Source: an uncultured Clostridia bacterium
GTDB lineage: Bacteria; Bacillota; Clostridia; TANB77; CAG-508
NCBI GenBank assembly: GCA_949280815.1
Contig: CASDJM010000001.1
Location: forward strand, 1-41,035
Length of the DNA: 41,035 nt
Direction of reading: 5' to 3'
This document shows, piece after piece, positions 20,447 through 32,186 of the stretch. Each line of letters starts with the position of its first letter. The stretch's first letter is position 1. Below the pieces are notes generated by a model. It searched no databases, had not been told where the DNA came from, and was given only the letters and a program-made list of their open reading frames with translations. Position numbers and translations under genes: made by a program.

Positions 20447-23400
20447 TTAAATAACTTTCTTTTTGATAATGATGACTCCTGCTCCTAAGATAATAAGTGC
20501 TGTTGCCCCAATTATAACTGGTATAATATAATCTCTATTCTCACCAGTAGCTGGTGTAACACTAGTTGTTTCTGCCATACTATCATCTGATTCTGTTGGA
20601 CCTGTTCCAGGTACATAGTTACCTGGTGTAGATTGTATCATGGCACCTCCTGTTTTCTTTGCTGTTAGCTCTTCAACTTCGTTGTTTAATACAATCTCAT
20701 CCGTTGTCGTTAATATCTTAGAAACATTTAGTTTAATTCCTGCTGATTCATTAACTTTCAATTCTTGTGTCAATTTATCTGTGTAAAGAATCATTTTTTG
20801 TCCAAGTGTTGTGTCTTTGTTACTACTATCATATACTTCCTTCATAACTAAATCTTTAATTCCATCTACTGTTTTTACTTCCCATTTTGTATTTTCACCA
20901 CTCTTATTATCAAATGACCAATTTTTATCTAAATAATCTACAATACCTGTTGGTGTTATCGTTATTGGGTTCACTGGATTGATTCCATATTTATAGAAGT
21001 CTTCTGATACATAATCCAATTCGCTATTATTTGTCGCTTTAATTTCATATTCTACTTCTAGTTTCGTTCCTTGAATTAATTCATTATCAAGTTCAAGTCT
21101 GATAAATCCGTTCATTGGATTTGTTGTAGCACCTGGTTTCATATAAGTAACTCCATTCTTCTCTCCTTGAATCTTTCCATCTTCATCCACTGTTAAGTTT
21201 GCAATTACTTGACCATTTGCTAATGTAACTTTCATTGATTTAATACGTTTCGTTAAAGCTAAATCCTGTTTTGGTCTTTCAATGATACCAAAGTCTATAT
21301 TATCTATACTATAAGTATATTTATCTCCTGCTGAAGCCGTATAGGTGGTCTCATACTCTACTCCAATTCCCATAGTAGGTGTAGTAGAATCCATTTGTTT
21401 TCTCGTTATATTGTTTCTTGTATCTTTATTAAGAGTTTTCAATTCTTCATCAATCTGTACTCTTGAACCTTTTGGAGCTTCTTGAGCTGTGTTGTAATTA
21501 TCAATAGCATCTGTCAATCTCTCTGCTGTTTCTTTCGTTCCATCTGATTTCGTTGCTACATACCACCATCTCTTATTACTTTGGTCTCTTGTACTGTCAT
21601 ATACTGTTCCTTTGTAGTCTTGTACTGTAATTTCTGTATCTTTACCATTTAATTGATAGGTCTGGCCACCCCATGTATAAGTTAGTGTATAATCTCCTGG
21701 TATATAATTTTCGATTTTGAAATCACCATTACCATCTGTTGTTGCTGTATATACCTTACCACTTCCTGTATTTTCTGTAAGAACAACTGGCACTCCTTTA
21801 ACATTTGCTTCTCCTGCATCATATTTTCCATTACCTTGACGGATAATTCCTGTCATAACTCCATTTGGATCTTCTTTATTTTTTATAACATGATTATCAA
21901 TAAATACTTTACCTGTCATAACTCTTGCATTCGCCACTTCTAGTTGTAATCCTGGACTTGCAGATGTGTCATCTTCAAATGCCTTTTCGTTTTCTGGGTC
22001 ACAGTTTCCTGGATTAGAATCTTTATCTACTCCCGCATATCTGTTTCCATCCATATCAAAGATTGAATAAGAATTAATTTCTGCTACATTATTTAGAAGT
22101 TCATCTGCTTTATCTCCTACACCTTTGTCACGTAAGATACTTAATACTTGTTCTCTACTTAATTTAAATTGTACATAAATATCTTTATCTTTTTGAGGTT
22201 CATCTAACATAAAGTCACAAGGTATAACTACTTTTGAATACTTCTTTCCATCCCCATAAGGTGTTATATCTTTATCCGTAATCTTTCCTACTAATAATCC
22301 GACTTCTTCTCTCCGCTATGATAGTTCCTCCAACACTATTATCACTGTTCAAGCTAGTTCCTATTCTTTCTATACTGTATTTACTATCAAAATAATCTGT
22401 AATACTATTAACTTGTGCTTTTAAGTTGATATTAGATTGTACCATCTTTAATTGATAGGTGATATATACTTTTAGTTCTTTATCGGCTCTGTCTGGTTTA
22501 TATTCATAGTCTGATTTGTAAATTGCTCTTGTATAAGTTCCTGTATAGTTATTTTTAAATTTAACACCTACATTAAATCCCTCTCCATCATATTCTGTTG
22601 CTCCATTTGCATATCTTTGAGCATACTGGTAGGTGTGGTCATAACCATTAACCGATACTTTTACATTTTGTATATCTTTTCCTAATGTAATATCTGGTCT
22701 ATCTCTATCTTTTAATCCTAAATTGATATATCTAATTTCCTCTTGTCCATACACAAAATTATCTTTAATATTATAGTTTGTCTCATTTGTATTTGCTGTA
22801 ATAGTAAATTGTCCAACACTGTTTTCAAAAATATCAGTATCTGTTTCTGTATATTTTCCATCGTTATTTAGTGTTGCTGTTCTTTCTTTCTCATCAATTG
22901 TATACTTTAATTCTGTCTCGTTTCCGTCTATTCCTTTCGCAACTCCTGTATCTTTTGTCTTACCTTCTATCACACTGAATTTATTGTTAAAATCTGTTCT
23001 ATCCTTTACACTTTCTGCTGCTTTTGAGCCACTACTTTGGTCAATATGTGGTATAACATTTGTATAATTTAATCCATCATAAGTAAACTCAATGTAATAA
23101 TCCCCTAATTTCTCAATTTCTACATCTTGGAATAAATACTCACCATGTCCATTATGTCCATAATCTGTGTATCTCTCCATTTTCGCTGTTATCGCTTCCT
23201 TTACAGTATGTCCTGTTGTTTTATCTTTTAATTTTACAGTCATTCCATCATATAGAAGATCGTTTTCATCTGGATGATTTCCGTCTTGGTTCGTTTTAAA
23301 TAAATCATTTCTATCATTACCATCACCGCTCTTTACTCCAACTTTATCTACCCATACAAAGCCAGATATTTTAACATATCTTTGTATATTTTTAATGGTA

Positions 23401-25149
23401 ACTTCGTTTAAGTCTTTACTTTCAAGCTTAAAGCTTCCTTCCTCTTTGCCTACTATATCATAACCATATGGTAAGGTTGTTGGATCTTCATAATATTTCC
23501 ACTCACCAACTCTTACATTTTCTAAATGTATTTTACCATTAGAATCTGTTTTAAATAATGTTGCTTCATCTCGATTCTTTGTATATTGATATTCACCATT
23601 TTTAACTTCTATCAACCATCCATTTTCTTCGCTATAGAATTTAAATCCTACACCTTGTAATACTACTTCTTCATTGTTTGCATTTACTTTTTTTATCTCT
23701 ACTGTTGTAGTATCAGGTTCGTTATCAACATATGCTTCTTTCTTCTCTGATGCCTTCACTGCTCCAAGTTTAAAGAATCCATCTATTTTCTTGTAGCCTT
23801 CTGGTGCTTCTAGTTCAACGGCGAAATAGGTTCCTGGCTCTAAATTGGTTAACTCTACTTTTCCATCGTCTTTCGTCTTAAAATGATAACTTGAATCACC
23901 CTTAACGGTGCTTTCTAGACCAACCTTTTCGTATGTATAAGAAGATTTTGTTTTACGAACATATACCCTTTTATATTTTGTTGTTTTGTCTGTAGCCTTA
24001 TCTTCATTTGTTGTATAAGTATCTCCATCTTTGTACCATATACCTTTGTCATCTTTAACATATTTAAATACCGCAAATTTTGCTCCTGCCAATGGAATAG
24101 CACCATTAGCATCTTGTTTAATAATAGTTAAATCACCTGGAAATTTTACAGAAAAATCTACACTAAATGGCTCCCCATTAGGCTTATGTTGTAGACTTCC
24201 TTCTGTTACTACTAAATTTTGCCATGATATATTACTTACACATTTTAAGAAATAAATATCAGCTACTGGCATCTCACTGTTAACTTCATTTGTTGTTATT
24301 TTCACATTAAAACTAGATATTTTTGCTTTTTTTGGTATCGCTATATAGAAATTTTTATTTTCTCTGATTGCACTACCTTCTATCTCTTTTATTTTACCGT
24401 CTGCTGTATGTGTAATAATTTTAGCACTTCCCAATTTCTTATCATCTTGATTATATACATTACATTTGTCTATCCCTGTTGATGGAATTCCACTTAATTT
24501 GAAAGGTCCTATTTGCACATATTTTTCATCATCTATTGTTACACTTTTATATTTGTAATTGCTAGTATCTACTTTAAGCTTTCCTGTTTCTTCAACAGCC
24601 AAATCCTGCATCTTTCTATCTACTGATGCCAAGATACTACTGTAATTTGGGTTTTTCCAACTTGCTACATTTTTAGTTGCAAATCCTGATAATACATTAT
24701 AAGCCGAATTTGCACTACTTACATTTCCAAGCCATGGTTTCAAATATCCCCATAAAAAGTTACCTACATTAGCATCTGATAAGGTACAAATAGCTGTTGC
24801 CATTCTCAAGTTATATTTTCCAGTTACCGCTGTATTCTTTCTTTTATTATTTGTACTTAAGTTTACTAAGTATGCTGTATTACCTTCTATATGAGCATGT
24901 GCAATTAACCTATATCTTCCTTCATACTTTCCGACTAAGTGATTGACCTGGTTCAGCACAATGTAAATTTCCATATCTCTTATAATCGTTGTAACTAATG
25001 GTATATGTTGTATTTGGTTTTAATGAACTTCCTCTTATTTTGGAACCACTACCATAGCTAGACATAGATGCCTCAACACTTTGCATTCCTATCACAAATG
25101 CTCCCATTGTGATAAATAGTAAAATTATTATCTTTTTTATTGTTTTCAT
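20447..25149 (-). CDS. B1: Cna-B/SdrD-B wall protein, TPATG sorting signal
   Basis: 1566 aa when read through two CGGA sites (24930-24933, 22298-22301). Signal peptide (1-28), then an N-terminal domain with NLHCAEPGQSLSGKYEGRYR, where the first shift restores the Gly. Cna-B domains follow (DLTIIKQDANGAIPLAGAKF, EPGTYFAVELEAPEGYKK, VEIKKVNANNEEVVLQGVGF), then an SdrD-B-like domain (ISGFVWVDKVGVKSGDGN) and beta modules. After the second site comes a GKVFIDN domain and TWGGQTYQLNGKD. The C-terminus is VTPATGENRDY, a membrane helix and KKKVI: a sortase anchor. The start has an AAAGGAGGG site 18 bases after the A1 stop. Paralogue of B2; a likely adhesin or pilin-like protein. Confidence 0.88.
22298..22301 (-). 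other. CGG recoding site 2 in B1
   Basis: In-frame AGT CGG ATT, with a stop nine codons after the CGG. Skipping C gives AGT GGA TTA TTA: RRSGLLVGKITDKDITPY, continuing to the C-terminal 617 aa. Gly is residue 950. A nearby GCGGAG (about 22313-22318) is out of frame and is not the site. Confidence 0.87.
24930..24933 (-). other. CGG recoding site 1 in B1
   Basis: In-frame AGT CGG AAA, with a stop three codons after the CGG. Skipping C gives AGT GGA AAG TAT: SLSGKYEGRYRLIAHAH. Without it the signal peptide is cut off from the whole protein. Gly is residue 73. Confidence 0.92.
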
Positions 25150-25167
25150 ATTTCTCTCCCTCCTTTC

Positions 25168-28100
25168 CTATATAATCAAATCGTCATCAATTTGTTTTCT
25201 TATCTTTATAATTATAACTGCTATTATAGAACCTACCACTATTGTTGTTATTATGATAGAAGCATACAAAATTCCACCTGTTCTAATACTAATGATTGCT
25301 TCTGCACTACTCATGTCATTTTCCCCTTGTTTCTTATTTCCTGGGGTTGAGTTGCTGTCTTTTAGTCCTAATTCGTTATAATCTTCTGCTATTTCTGCCA
25401 TATTTTTTGTTAATCCTGTATTATTTTCTGTCATAGATTTTGTTAATGTTAGCGTAATCGTTTTAGATGTACCTGCTGCTATTTTTTCGTTTGCTAAACT
25501 TGTATTATATAATTCACCATTTGTCTGATACCAATCTTTATTTAATTCTGAGCTGAATTTTAAATCACTTGGCATATAATCTACTACCTTTTTCACATAT
25601 CCATCTACTTCACCAACATTGCTTACTTTGATACTATATTCGATTAATACTACACTTCCATTCACTTGTTTCGCATCTAGTTCAACTTTTGCCATATTAA
25701 CATTATCATATTCTCTTACTGTACTTCCTGCTGAATTTTGTATCAAAATTTTACTAATTCCTTTTTCCAATTGTAAATCAAAATTCTTTAATTCTATCAA
25801 TCCTATATTGATATTAGCTATATCCGTATTTCCTACTGTTATAATATCACTTGATGCTACTTGCGTTGTAGCTCCATTTATGGTTAATTCATTCATAACT
25901 ACATTTGAATTTTCACTCTCAGAAGCTCCACTTACTTTATACGTAGTTAATCCATATTTTGTTTTATCGTATTCAAATATTGCAATATATTTACCATTTG
26001 CTATATTTTGTAATATGTACACACCTTCTGAATTAGTAATAGCAGTTATTTCCTTTCCTTCACTATTTTTTGCTATCTCATTGGTCTCTACATTTAGTAA
26101 TTTAACAGTTACATTTGCTAATAAAGGCTCTCCTGAATTTTTGATACCATCTGTATTTGAATCAATCCATGCACTACCTACTATCATACTATTTGTTTGT
26201 GTTGCATTTTGCGTATTATTATCTGTATTATTTGAATTTCCACCATTATTTCCATCATTATTTTCAACATTATTATCATCATCATTTCCAGCATATACAT
26301 CAGATAAATTACCTTTTATAATATGTGTTATTTCAGGAGTAGCAGCTATTTCATTCTCTTCTACATCTACCACAGTTGCAGTATTAGTTATTGTTTTTGC
26401 ATCCATATCTTCATGATGATCTACTAATGTTTTTATTGTGATGTTACTTGTAGATTTTGCTTCTACAACATCATAGATTTTTAAGTCATTTGAATTCTGT
26501 AGAATATTTTGTTCTTCTCCATTTACTAGGATAGATTGAATTTCCAAATCACTTGGAATATTATCTACTATTTCTATCTCTTGTTCTGCTGTACCAATAT
26601 TTTCTATTGTGATATTATAATCAATTTCATTTCCTATTTCTACAAATTGTGTGTCTGTATTGGTTCTCATCTCCATTTTTATCTCATAAAATAATACTTC
26701 ATCTTTCCATACGTTTGACCTACTTGTTTGATTGTTCACTTTTGTTGTAATAGATACCTTAATTTCTCCTGCTGTTTTGGCTTTCACAGTATAGTAGATT
26801 ACTTTTGTTTCGCCAGCAGATAAATCACCAATATTTACTGATTTCTGATATGTCAATTCCTTTTCGTTCTCATCCATAACATTGTCATTACCATCTTCTT
26901 CCTTTTGATTTACATTTTCATCTGGATTATATTCATCATCATTTACGCTATCATCTCCTGATTTTACATTAGGATTTACTTCTACTAAATCATCATTTGT
27001 TATATTCGTAACTTCCATTCCTGATATAAGCATTAATGATTCTACTTCCACATTATCTGATAAATTGGTTTGAATATTTACATTCTTTTGCTCTGTATCA
27101 GATGTATTTTCAATAATAGCATAATAACCCATATAATCTCCAACATGGATTTTTCCTTCGCTTAAATCAGTAACTCTTTTTAGACTAACTCGTATATCAG
27201 AAGCTTCTGTTACATTTGTCATTGTGCTTTTTGTTTTTGCTTCTCCATATTGCACTTCTGTTTCATTTTTAATAATCGTTCCAGTCTTCACATCTTTGTT
27301 CACTCTTACTTCATATTGTATGGTTTGTGATTCACCTGCTTTTAAATTATCTATTGTTCCTGTAAAAGATTTGGCATCTGTGTTCTCTTGATAATAAGCT
27401 GCCCCTGTATATTCATAATGTTGCATTGGCTCTACTAAAGTTGTTCCCTCTGGTACACCTCCTATTACTTTTATATCTTTTGCCTCTTCTGTACCTGTAT
27501 TAGAAACTTTTACTTGATATCGAATAACTTCTCCATTTTTTACAACTGTATTTTCTTTTAAGGTTTCTTCTCCTACCATTGCTTGTATTTCTGATTCAAC
27601 CTTAGGTCCCACTCCTGTTTGCATAGCAATTGTAGTAGATGCCAATTTTATTTCCATGTCTGTTTCACTATTTGTTGCATTAATAGAATATCCTTCTGTT
27701 GCTACTTTGTTATATTCTAAGTTTTCTGGTATTGCCATTCGATAATTTGCTTGCACACTAGATTGTGGAGCTACTGCATCTAGTAGAACTAAATAAGATT
27801 TTGCTCTTAATCCATCCAAATTTTCTGCCCATCCATTTTGTTCATCTGTAATATCATCTGTTGGATTTTCGTTTTCTGAATAATATACTTTTGCATTGTC
27901 GACACCAACTACTTGTAATCCTTGTGTAATACTAATTCCCATATTATTTTCACTATCATCTGTTGGAAAATCCCCCAATATTTTTACATCTTTGATAGCT
28001 GATACATTACTATTTATAATTTCCATATTTGCTTCTATTTGTTTCGCATCAGCACCTTTTTCCATCATAACATCTTTCTTTTCTTCTTCTCCTATAGTTT

Positions 28101-30133
28101 CTACTGATAAATCACGAATACTATTTACTGCTGTAATTTCTTTTGGTGCTGTAATTTTAATTGGTGCATTTGCTATCGCATTATTAGCATAACTTACTGC
28201 ATTAGCATTTTGGTATGCTAATATGATTTGCTCCTCACTCGTTGCTGCTGTTTTATTTACTTGTAAATCAGCTTCTACAACAAGAGTTACTCCTTCAACT
28301 GTTGAAGTATAATTTCTTTGTTTTCCATTTAACACTAAATTAATATTATTACCATTAATAGCATATTGAATCGTATCCTCAAATTCATTATTGTCATCGT
28401 ATAATTTACTGATATTTGTAATATTAATTCCTTCTACTTGGTTTGGTAATGTAATGGTAAAGTTTGGATTCTCATATAAATCGTACTTTTCTTCATTTGA
28501 TAATAAAGTTATTTTCATCGCTATATGATTACTAACAACTGTAGATAATTGGTCTGTATCTAATGCTATTTTACTTTCTGTTACAGTGTCTTTTAAATTA
28601 ATATTATTTTCTACTTGGCTTTCTATTCCTTGATTATATTGGCAAGAAACCACATTATGAATACGAGATGCTCCTTTTACAACTGGATTTTGTTCTCCTT
28701 TTATTGCTTTCACATGACTGATTTCCAGTGTTCCTTCTGCTATAGGTTCTGTAATCTGTACTCTGATTGCTTTTGTTTGACTATCGCCATAATCTAATAC
28801 CATACATCCATTTTCATTTGCTTGTGTATGAGCATCTATTGTTCCTATTACTTGATTAGATGATTGATTAATTACAGTAATTACTCCATTTTCCCCTAAT
28901 ATTTTGTCAAATTGTTCTTTTGTTATTAAAGTTTGAGAATAGAAAATATTAGCTGGGTTCTCTACTTCGTTAGCAGTATATGTACTTTCATTTTCTTGCA
29001 CTACAATTTCATTTACCATTTTTGCTAAATTGACTTTTACATTAGTTCTTGTTGTGTATTGTCTATCAATTCCAGCTACTATCTTTCCCTTATAAATCTC
29101 ATTTTCTTGGTTTTGTGTTTCAATTGTAACAACGGAATCTTTTTCTTCTTGATTTATCACAACTTGTGACGTACTTGTAATCTCTTTCTTGTTATATAAT
29201 ATAATTTTTACTTCTGGTTTTATCATGATATCATTAAATACTACATCTTTGTCATAAAGATACGTTAATATGATATTCTCTTTTCCTGAAGTTTTCCAGG
29301 TAACATTTCCTTCTTTCTCTTGATTGGTTAATGTAACTTGATTAATACCATATTCAAATTGATTATTATAAGCAGTCATAGTATTTAAATTAACTTGTGT
29401 CTCTACTTGTGGTTCCGCGTCTCCTACTTTAGGAGCATCTATTTTAGTCATGATTTCTTTCATTGGATAACTATTACTTCTGGTTCCTACATCCCAAGAT
29501 AATTGGACTACTCTCTTTTCTTCTCCATTTATGTTAGACACCTTGTTTGTAATAATAGATACATCGTTGATAATATCTTCTCCGTGTTATTTCATCTATA
29601 AACTTTAATTTTGCTGTTTTAGTAGCATTTATCTTCTTATCTTTTTCTGAACTGTCTCTATAAATACCGCTAAGTGTTATTTTGCTTTCCACATCTAATA
29701 AACCTACTCCATATGTTTCTCTTTGAATAGGTTCAATTTTTATTGGTATCTCGATTGAACTTCCTGCTGATATGTTATATAGCTTAACTGTATTATTTTC
29801 TACCTTTTCAACATATTGATTATCAGATTCCACTAACTTAAAGTTCGTTTCGCCATCTAAACTAATACTTCCATTAAAATATCCCTCTTGCTTTACATTT
29901 AGATACATATAAAGCATAGTATCCTGCTTGCTTGGCACCATATCCAAATCTGATACATGTTCTCCCTTTTCATTTTTGAAATACACATTAAATTCTACAT
30001 TATTGTTGTTGGTATTACTGTTGTTATCCAAAGCATAGCTAATTAGACTACTTCCAACAAAAATAAAATTTGTCATGGTCATTGTTAAAATTATAACCAA
30101 AACAACACTAATTTTGAAAACCTTATTTTTCAT
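25168..30133 (-). CDS. A1: giant membrane-anchored SdrD-B/DUF11-like surface protein
   Basis: 1654 aa when read through a CGGA site at 29581-29584 (Gly 184). The start is the ATG at 30133 with AAGGAGG; a GTG eight codons upstream lacks a site. The order matches A2: signal segment (5-35), NVEFNVYFKN, many beta modules, DUF11-like repeats (VKVSNTGTEEAKDIKVIGGV, ITIENIGTAEQEIEIVDNIP), an Asn/Asp-rich linker, SdrD-B (GSAWIDSNTDGIKNSGEPLL), a last DUF11-like repeat, AEAIISIRTGG, one membrane helix and a charged tail. It is upstream of B1 with an 18-base gap, and has its own promoter. Function is inferred: a cell-surface stalk or scaffold working with B1. Confidence 0.88.
29581..29584 (-). other. 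CGG recoding site in A1
   Basis: In-frame ACA CGG AGA, with a stop after 15 more codons. Skipping C gives ACA GGA GAA GAT: DEITGEDIINDVSIITNKVS, continuing into the 1471-aa frame. The paralogue A2 has no CGG at the matching place. Confidence 0.92.
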
Positions 30134-30183
30134 AGTATCCTCCTTATCATCAGGCACTTTATTTTACCTAATCCTTCAAATAT

Positions 30184-30213
30184 ATTATATATACTTATTT
30201 TGAAATAAATCAA
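30184..30213 (-). promoter_or_regulatory. Sigma-A-type promoter of A1
   Basis: TTGATT (30208-30213), an 18-base spacer and TATAAT (30184-30189), about 50 bases upstream of the A1 start. Confidence 0.7.
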
Positions 30214-30417
30214 CCCTTATCTTTTGTATTTCATTAGTTTAAAGCGATTTCCTTCTACGGAAAATACACTCTATATTAAATTATGAAATAATATTATTTT
30301 TTTATTACATTTTGTAATATTTCCATTTTTGTATATAATCTCCTATTATTATACATCATTTTCATTACTTTTTCAATAGTTTCATGGCTAAAAAACAACC
30401 TTTTATGTAAATTTTTC

Positions 30418-30614
30418 TTACTGGTCAGCCTTATTATTTGTTGTTCTTGTGAGAAAGCTTACTATATTATTTTTGAAATACCGCATAAGCGACCAAATGA
30501 GCCTTGAGTGAGTACGATTGGAGCACTTACAGACTAATATATTTGATTTTGGAAGTTGCGACACACAAGGTATAAAATTCTCACTAAAAAGAAGAGAGCA
30601 AGGCTGACCAGTAA
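30418..30614. ncRNA. Candidate structured RNA, copy Y
   Basis: Outer stem TTACTGGTCAGCCTT (30418-30432) with its exact complement (30600-30614); second stem GTGAGAA (30449-30455) with TTCTCAC (30578-30584). The core is closed by ATACC (30478-30482) and GGTAT (30569-30573). It shares with copy X the blocks AAGCGACCA (30487), ATTGGAGCA (30517), TACAGA (30528), TTGATTTT (30543) and GACACACAA (30560). Copy X has ACACT/AGTGT at the closing stem, so the pairing is kept while the sequence changes. The variable region between the first two blocks is shorter here. The outer stems are unrelated in sequence to those of copy X. Confidence 0.62.
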
Positions 30615-30743
30615 CAAATTTTCCTGTTGTTTACTTCAGACTTAAAAGTTACAAATAAAAGATAACTAAAGTTTAGAAATAAAACCGTTTGACTAGTAAA
30701 GTTTTTTATATTATTTCATATAATGATTACAGAGGTGATTAAT

Positions 30744-31172
30744 TTGAATAATATGAATTTTGATGAGAATACAATCAATAAATTGAAAGATATGATGAAT
30801 AAAGGAGAGTTAAATGATGTCATGTCACAAATCTCTCCTGAAATGATACAAAATTTTTCTTCTATGATGTCACAAAATCAAGTAAATAATTCTAATAATG
30901 CTAATACTTCTTATAATACATCTAATAATACTAATAATAGTAGTAATTTTGATTTTAGCCAAATTGATATGAATACGATTTTAAAAATGAAATCTGTCAT
31001 GGAGAAATTAAATACTTCCAATGACCCTAGATCTAATTTGTTATATTCTCTAAAACCATATTTACGAGAAGAAAAAAAAGAAAAAATAGATCAATATGCA
31101 AGTTTATTAAATGTGGCTAAAATTGCTGATCTTCTAAAAGATAATAATAAGGAGAATCCTCACAATGGCTAG
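30744..31172 (+). CDS. Small conserved protein of unknown function
   Basis: 142 aa from the TTG at 30744, preceded by GAGGTGAT at 30732; an upstream ATG at 30723 would place that site inside the gene. Met/Asn-rich N-terminal part, low-complexity Asn/Ser stretch (about residues 47-72), then a conserved-looking C-terminus: DPRSNLLYSLKPYLREEKKE and IDQYASLLNVAKIADLL. I recall similar C-termini in other Clostridia but no function. It overlaps the next gene by 8 bases (NG-stop inside ATGGCTAG), so the pair is translationally coupled. Confidence 0.8.
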   Translation: MNNMNFDENTINKLKDMMNKGELNDVMSQISPEMIQNFSSMMSQNQVNNSNNANTSYNTSNNTNNSSNFDFSQIDMNTILKMKSVMEKLNTSNDPRSNLLYSLKPYLREEKKEKIDQYASLLNVAKIADLLKDNNKENPHNG

Positions 31173-31533
31173 TTTTTATAATAATTATTATAGATATTAT
31201 AGACCTTATCCACCTGTGAATTTTAAAAATTCATTAGATACTATCAACCATTCTTCTCATGAGGACAAATCTCCCAATAACGATACTTCTCATGAAAAAT
31301 CCCATGAAAAATCTTCTACAAAAGAAAAAAATTCATCTAGATTTTATTCTTTTGGTCCTATTCAATTCAAAAATCCTTTTTTTGATGACATAGAAAGTCC
31401 TATCTTTGAAATAATGGGAATCAAATTATTTCTAGATGACATTATAATACTTGGTTTATTATTCTTTTTATATCAAGAAGGTGTGCAAGACGAAATGCTA
31501 TACATTGCTTTAATTCTATTATTATTAAGTTAA
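31165..31533 (+). CDS. Small membrane protein partner
   Basis: 122 aa. Tyr-rich N-terminus (FYNNYYRYYRPYPP), a charged low-complexity middle (Ser, His, Lys, Glu) and a hydrophobic C-terminus with IMGIKLFLDDIIILGLLFFL and IALILLLLS, probably one hairpin or two short membrane segments. AAGGAG precedes the ATG. It forms a two-gene unit with the upstream gene. The product is unknown; the sporulation neighbourhood is only suggestive. Confidence 0.8.
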   Translation: MASFYNNYYRYYRPYPPVNFKNSLDTINHSSHEDKSPNNDTSHEKSHEKSSTKEKNSSRFYSFGPIQFKNPFFDDIESPIFEIMGIKLFLDDIIILGLLFFLYQEGVQDEMLYIALILLLLS

Positions 31534-31540
31534 ATTTTAA

Positions 31541-32152
31541 TTACTCAATTACAATCTTATCATTTTCGATATACACATAAGCTTGTTTATGCATAGGCTC
31601 TTCGTCACGATCAATCTCCTTCACCACATTAGCAATTCTAATTTGTACTGCATCTACCAATCCTGCCGCTATAATTGCTTGTATATTTCCTTTTGCACCA
31701 GCATGTGCCAGACCTCTTAAAGCACCTAATACAATAATGTTATCAGATGCAATCACTTCAGCACCAGAGTTAACATCACCAATAACAACTAAACTACCTT
31801 CTGTCTCCATTTTTTGCCCAGAACGTAAAGAACCTCTATGAAATTTTGTTTCTGACACAGCTATTTCTTTCTCAAATGTCTTTATAATACTATGCAATCC
31901 TAAACTCTTTGGCATATCAAAATCAATTTCTACATCAATTTTACTCTTAATTAGTTCTTGTATCTCTTTTATTTCTTTATTTTTTAAAATTTTTCCTGTT
32001 ACCATGATGGGTGTTTTCTCGTCTTTATACAATTTTTTTAATTCTGTCAATTTCTTTTTTAAAACTTCAATAATCTCTTTTTGTTCTGCATCTTCACTTA
32101 ATTTAATAACAATTTCGTCTTTTTTTAAATTAATACTAACACAATTTCTCAT
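31541..32152 (-). CDS. minC: Septum site-determining protein MinC
   Basis: 203 aa. FtsZ assembly inhibitor that keeps the division septum away from the poles or, in spore-formers, acts at sites chosen with MinD. The N-terminal alpha/beta domain (1-100) is followed by the right-handed beta-helix: GSLRSGQKMETEGSLVVIGD, VNSGAEVIASDNIIVLGALR, GLAHAGAKGN. AAAGGA precedes the ATG. It is the last gene of the mre cluster on the - strand. minD and minE, which usually follow, are not here: the next genes converge. Confidence 0.93.
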   Translation of the reverse strand: MRNCVSINLKKDEIVIKLSEDAEQKEIIEVLKKKLTELKKLYKDEKTPIMVTGKILKNKEIKEIQELIKSKIDVEIDFDMPKSLGLHSIIKTFEKEIAVSETKFHRGSLRSGQKMETEGSLVVIGDVNSGAEVIASDNIIVLGALRGLAHAGAKGNIQAIIAAGLVDAVQIRIANVVKEIDRDEEPMHKQAYVYIENDKIVIE

Positions 32153-32186
32153 TTTTATATCCTTTCCCTTGTCTAATTTTTATCCT

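Larger units (their letters stand above)
30134..30743. other. Intergenic region between divergent A1 and the small + strand genes
   Basis: About 600 bases without a gene. It holds the A1 promoter (30184-30213) and structured RNA copy Y (30418-30614). The remaining stretches, 30220-30410 and 30620-30720, are AT-rich with nothing I can name. Confidence 0.7.

Noticed and set aside
22313..22318. GCGGAG in B1 as the shift point
   Set aside because: CGG is out of frame here (GCG GAG); the in-frame CGG is 12 bases further on at 22299-22301.
25619..26416. 265-aa hydrophobic open frame on the + strand
   Set aside because: Antisense shadow of A1; no ribosome binding site and no recognisable domain.
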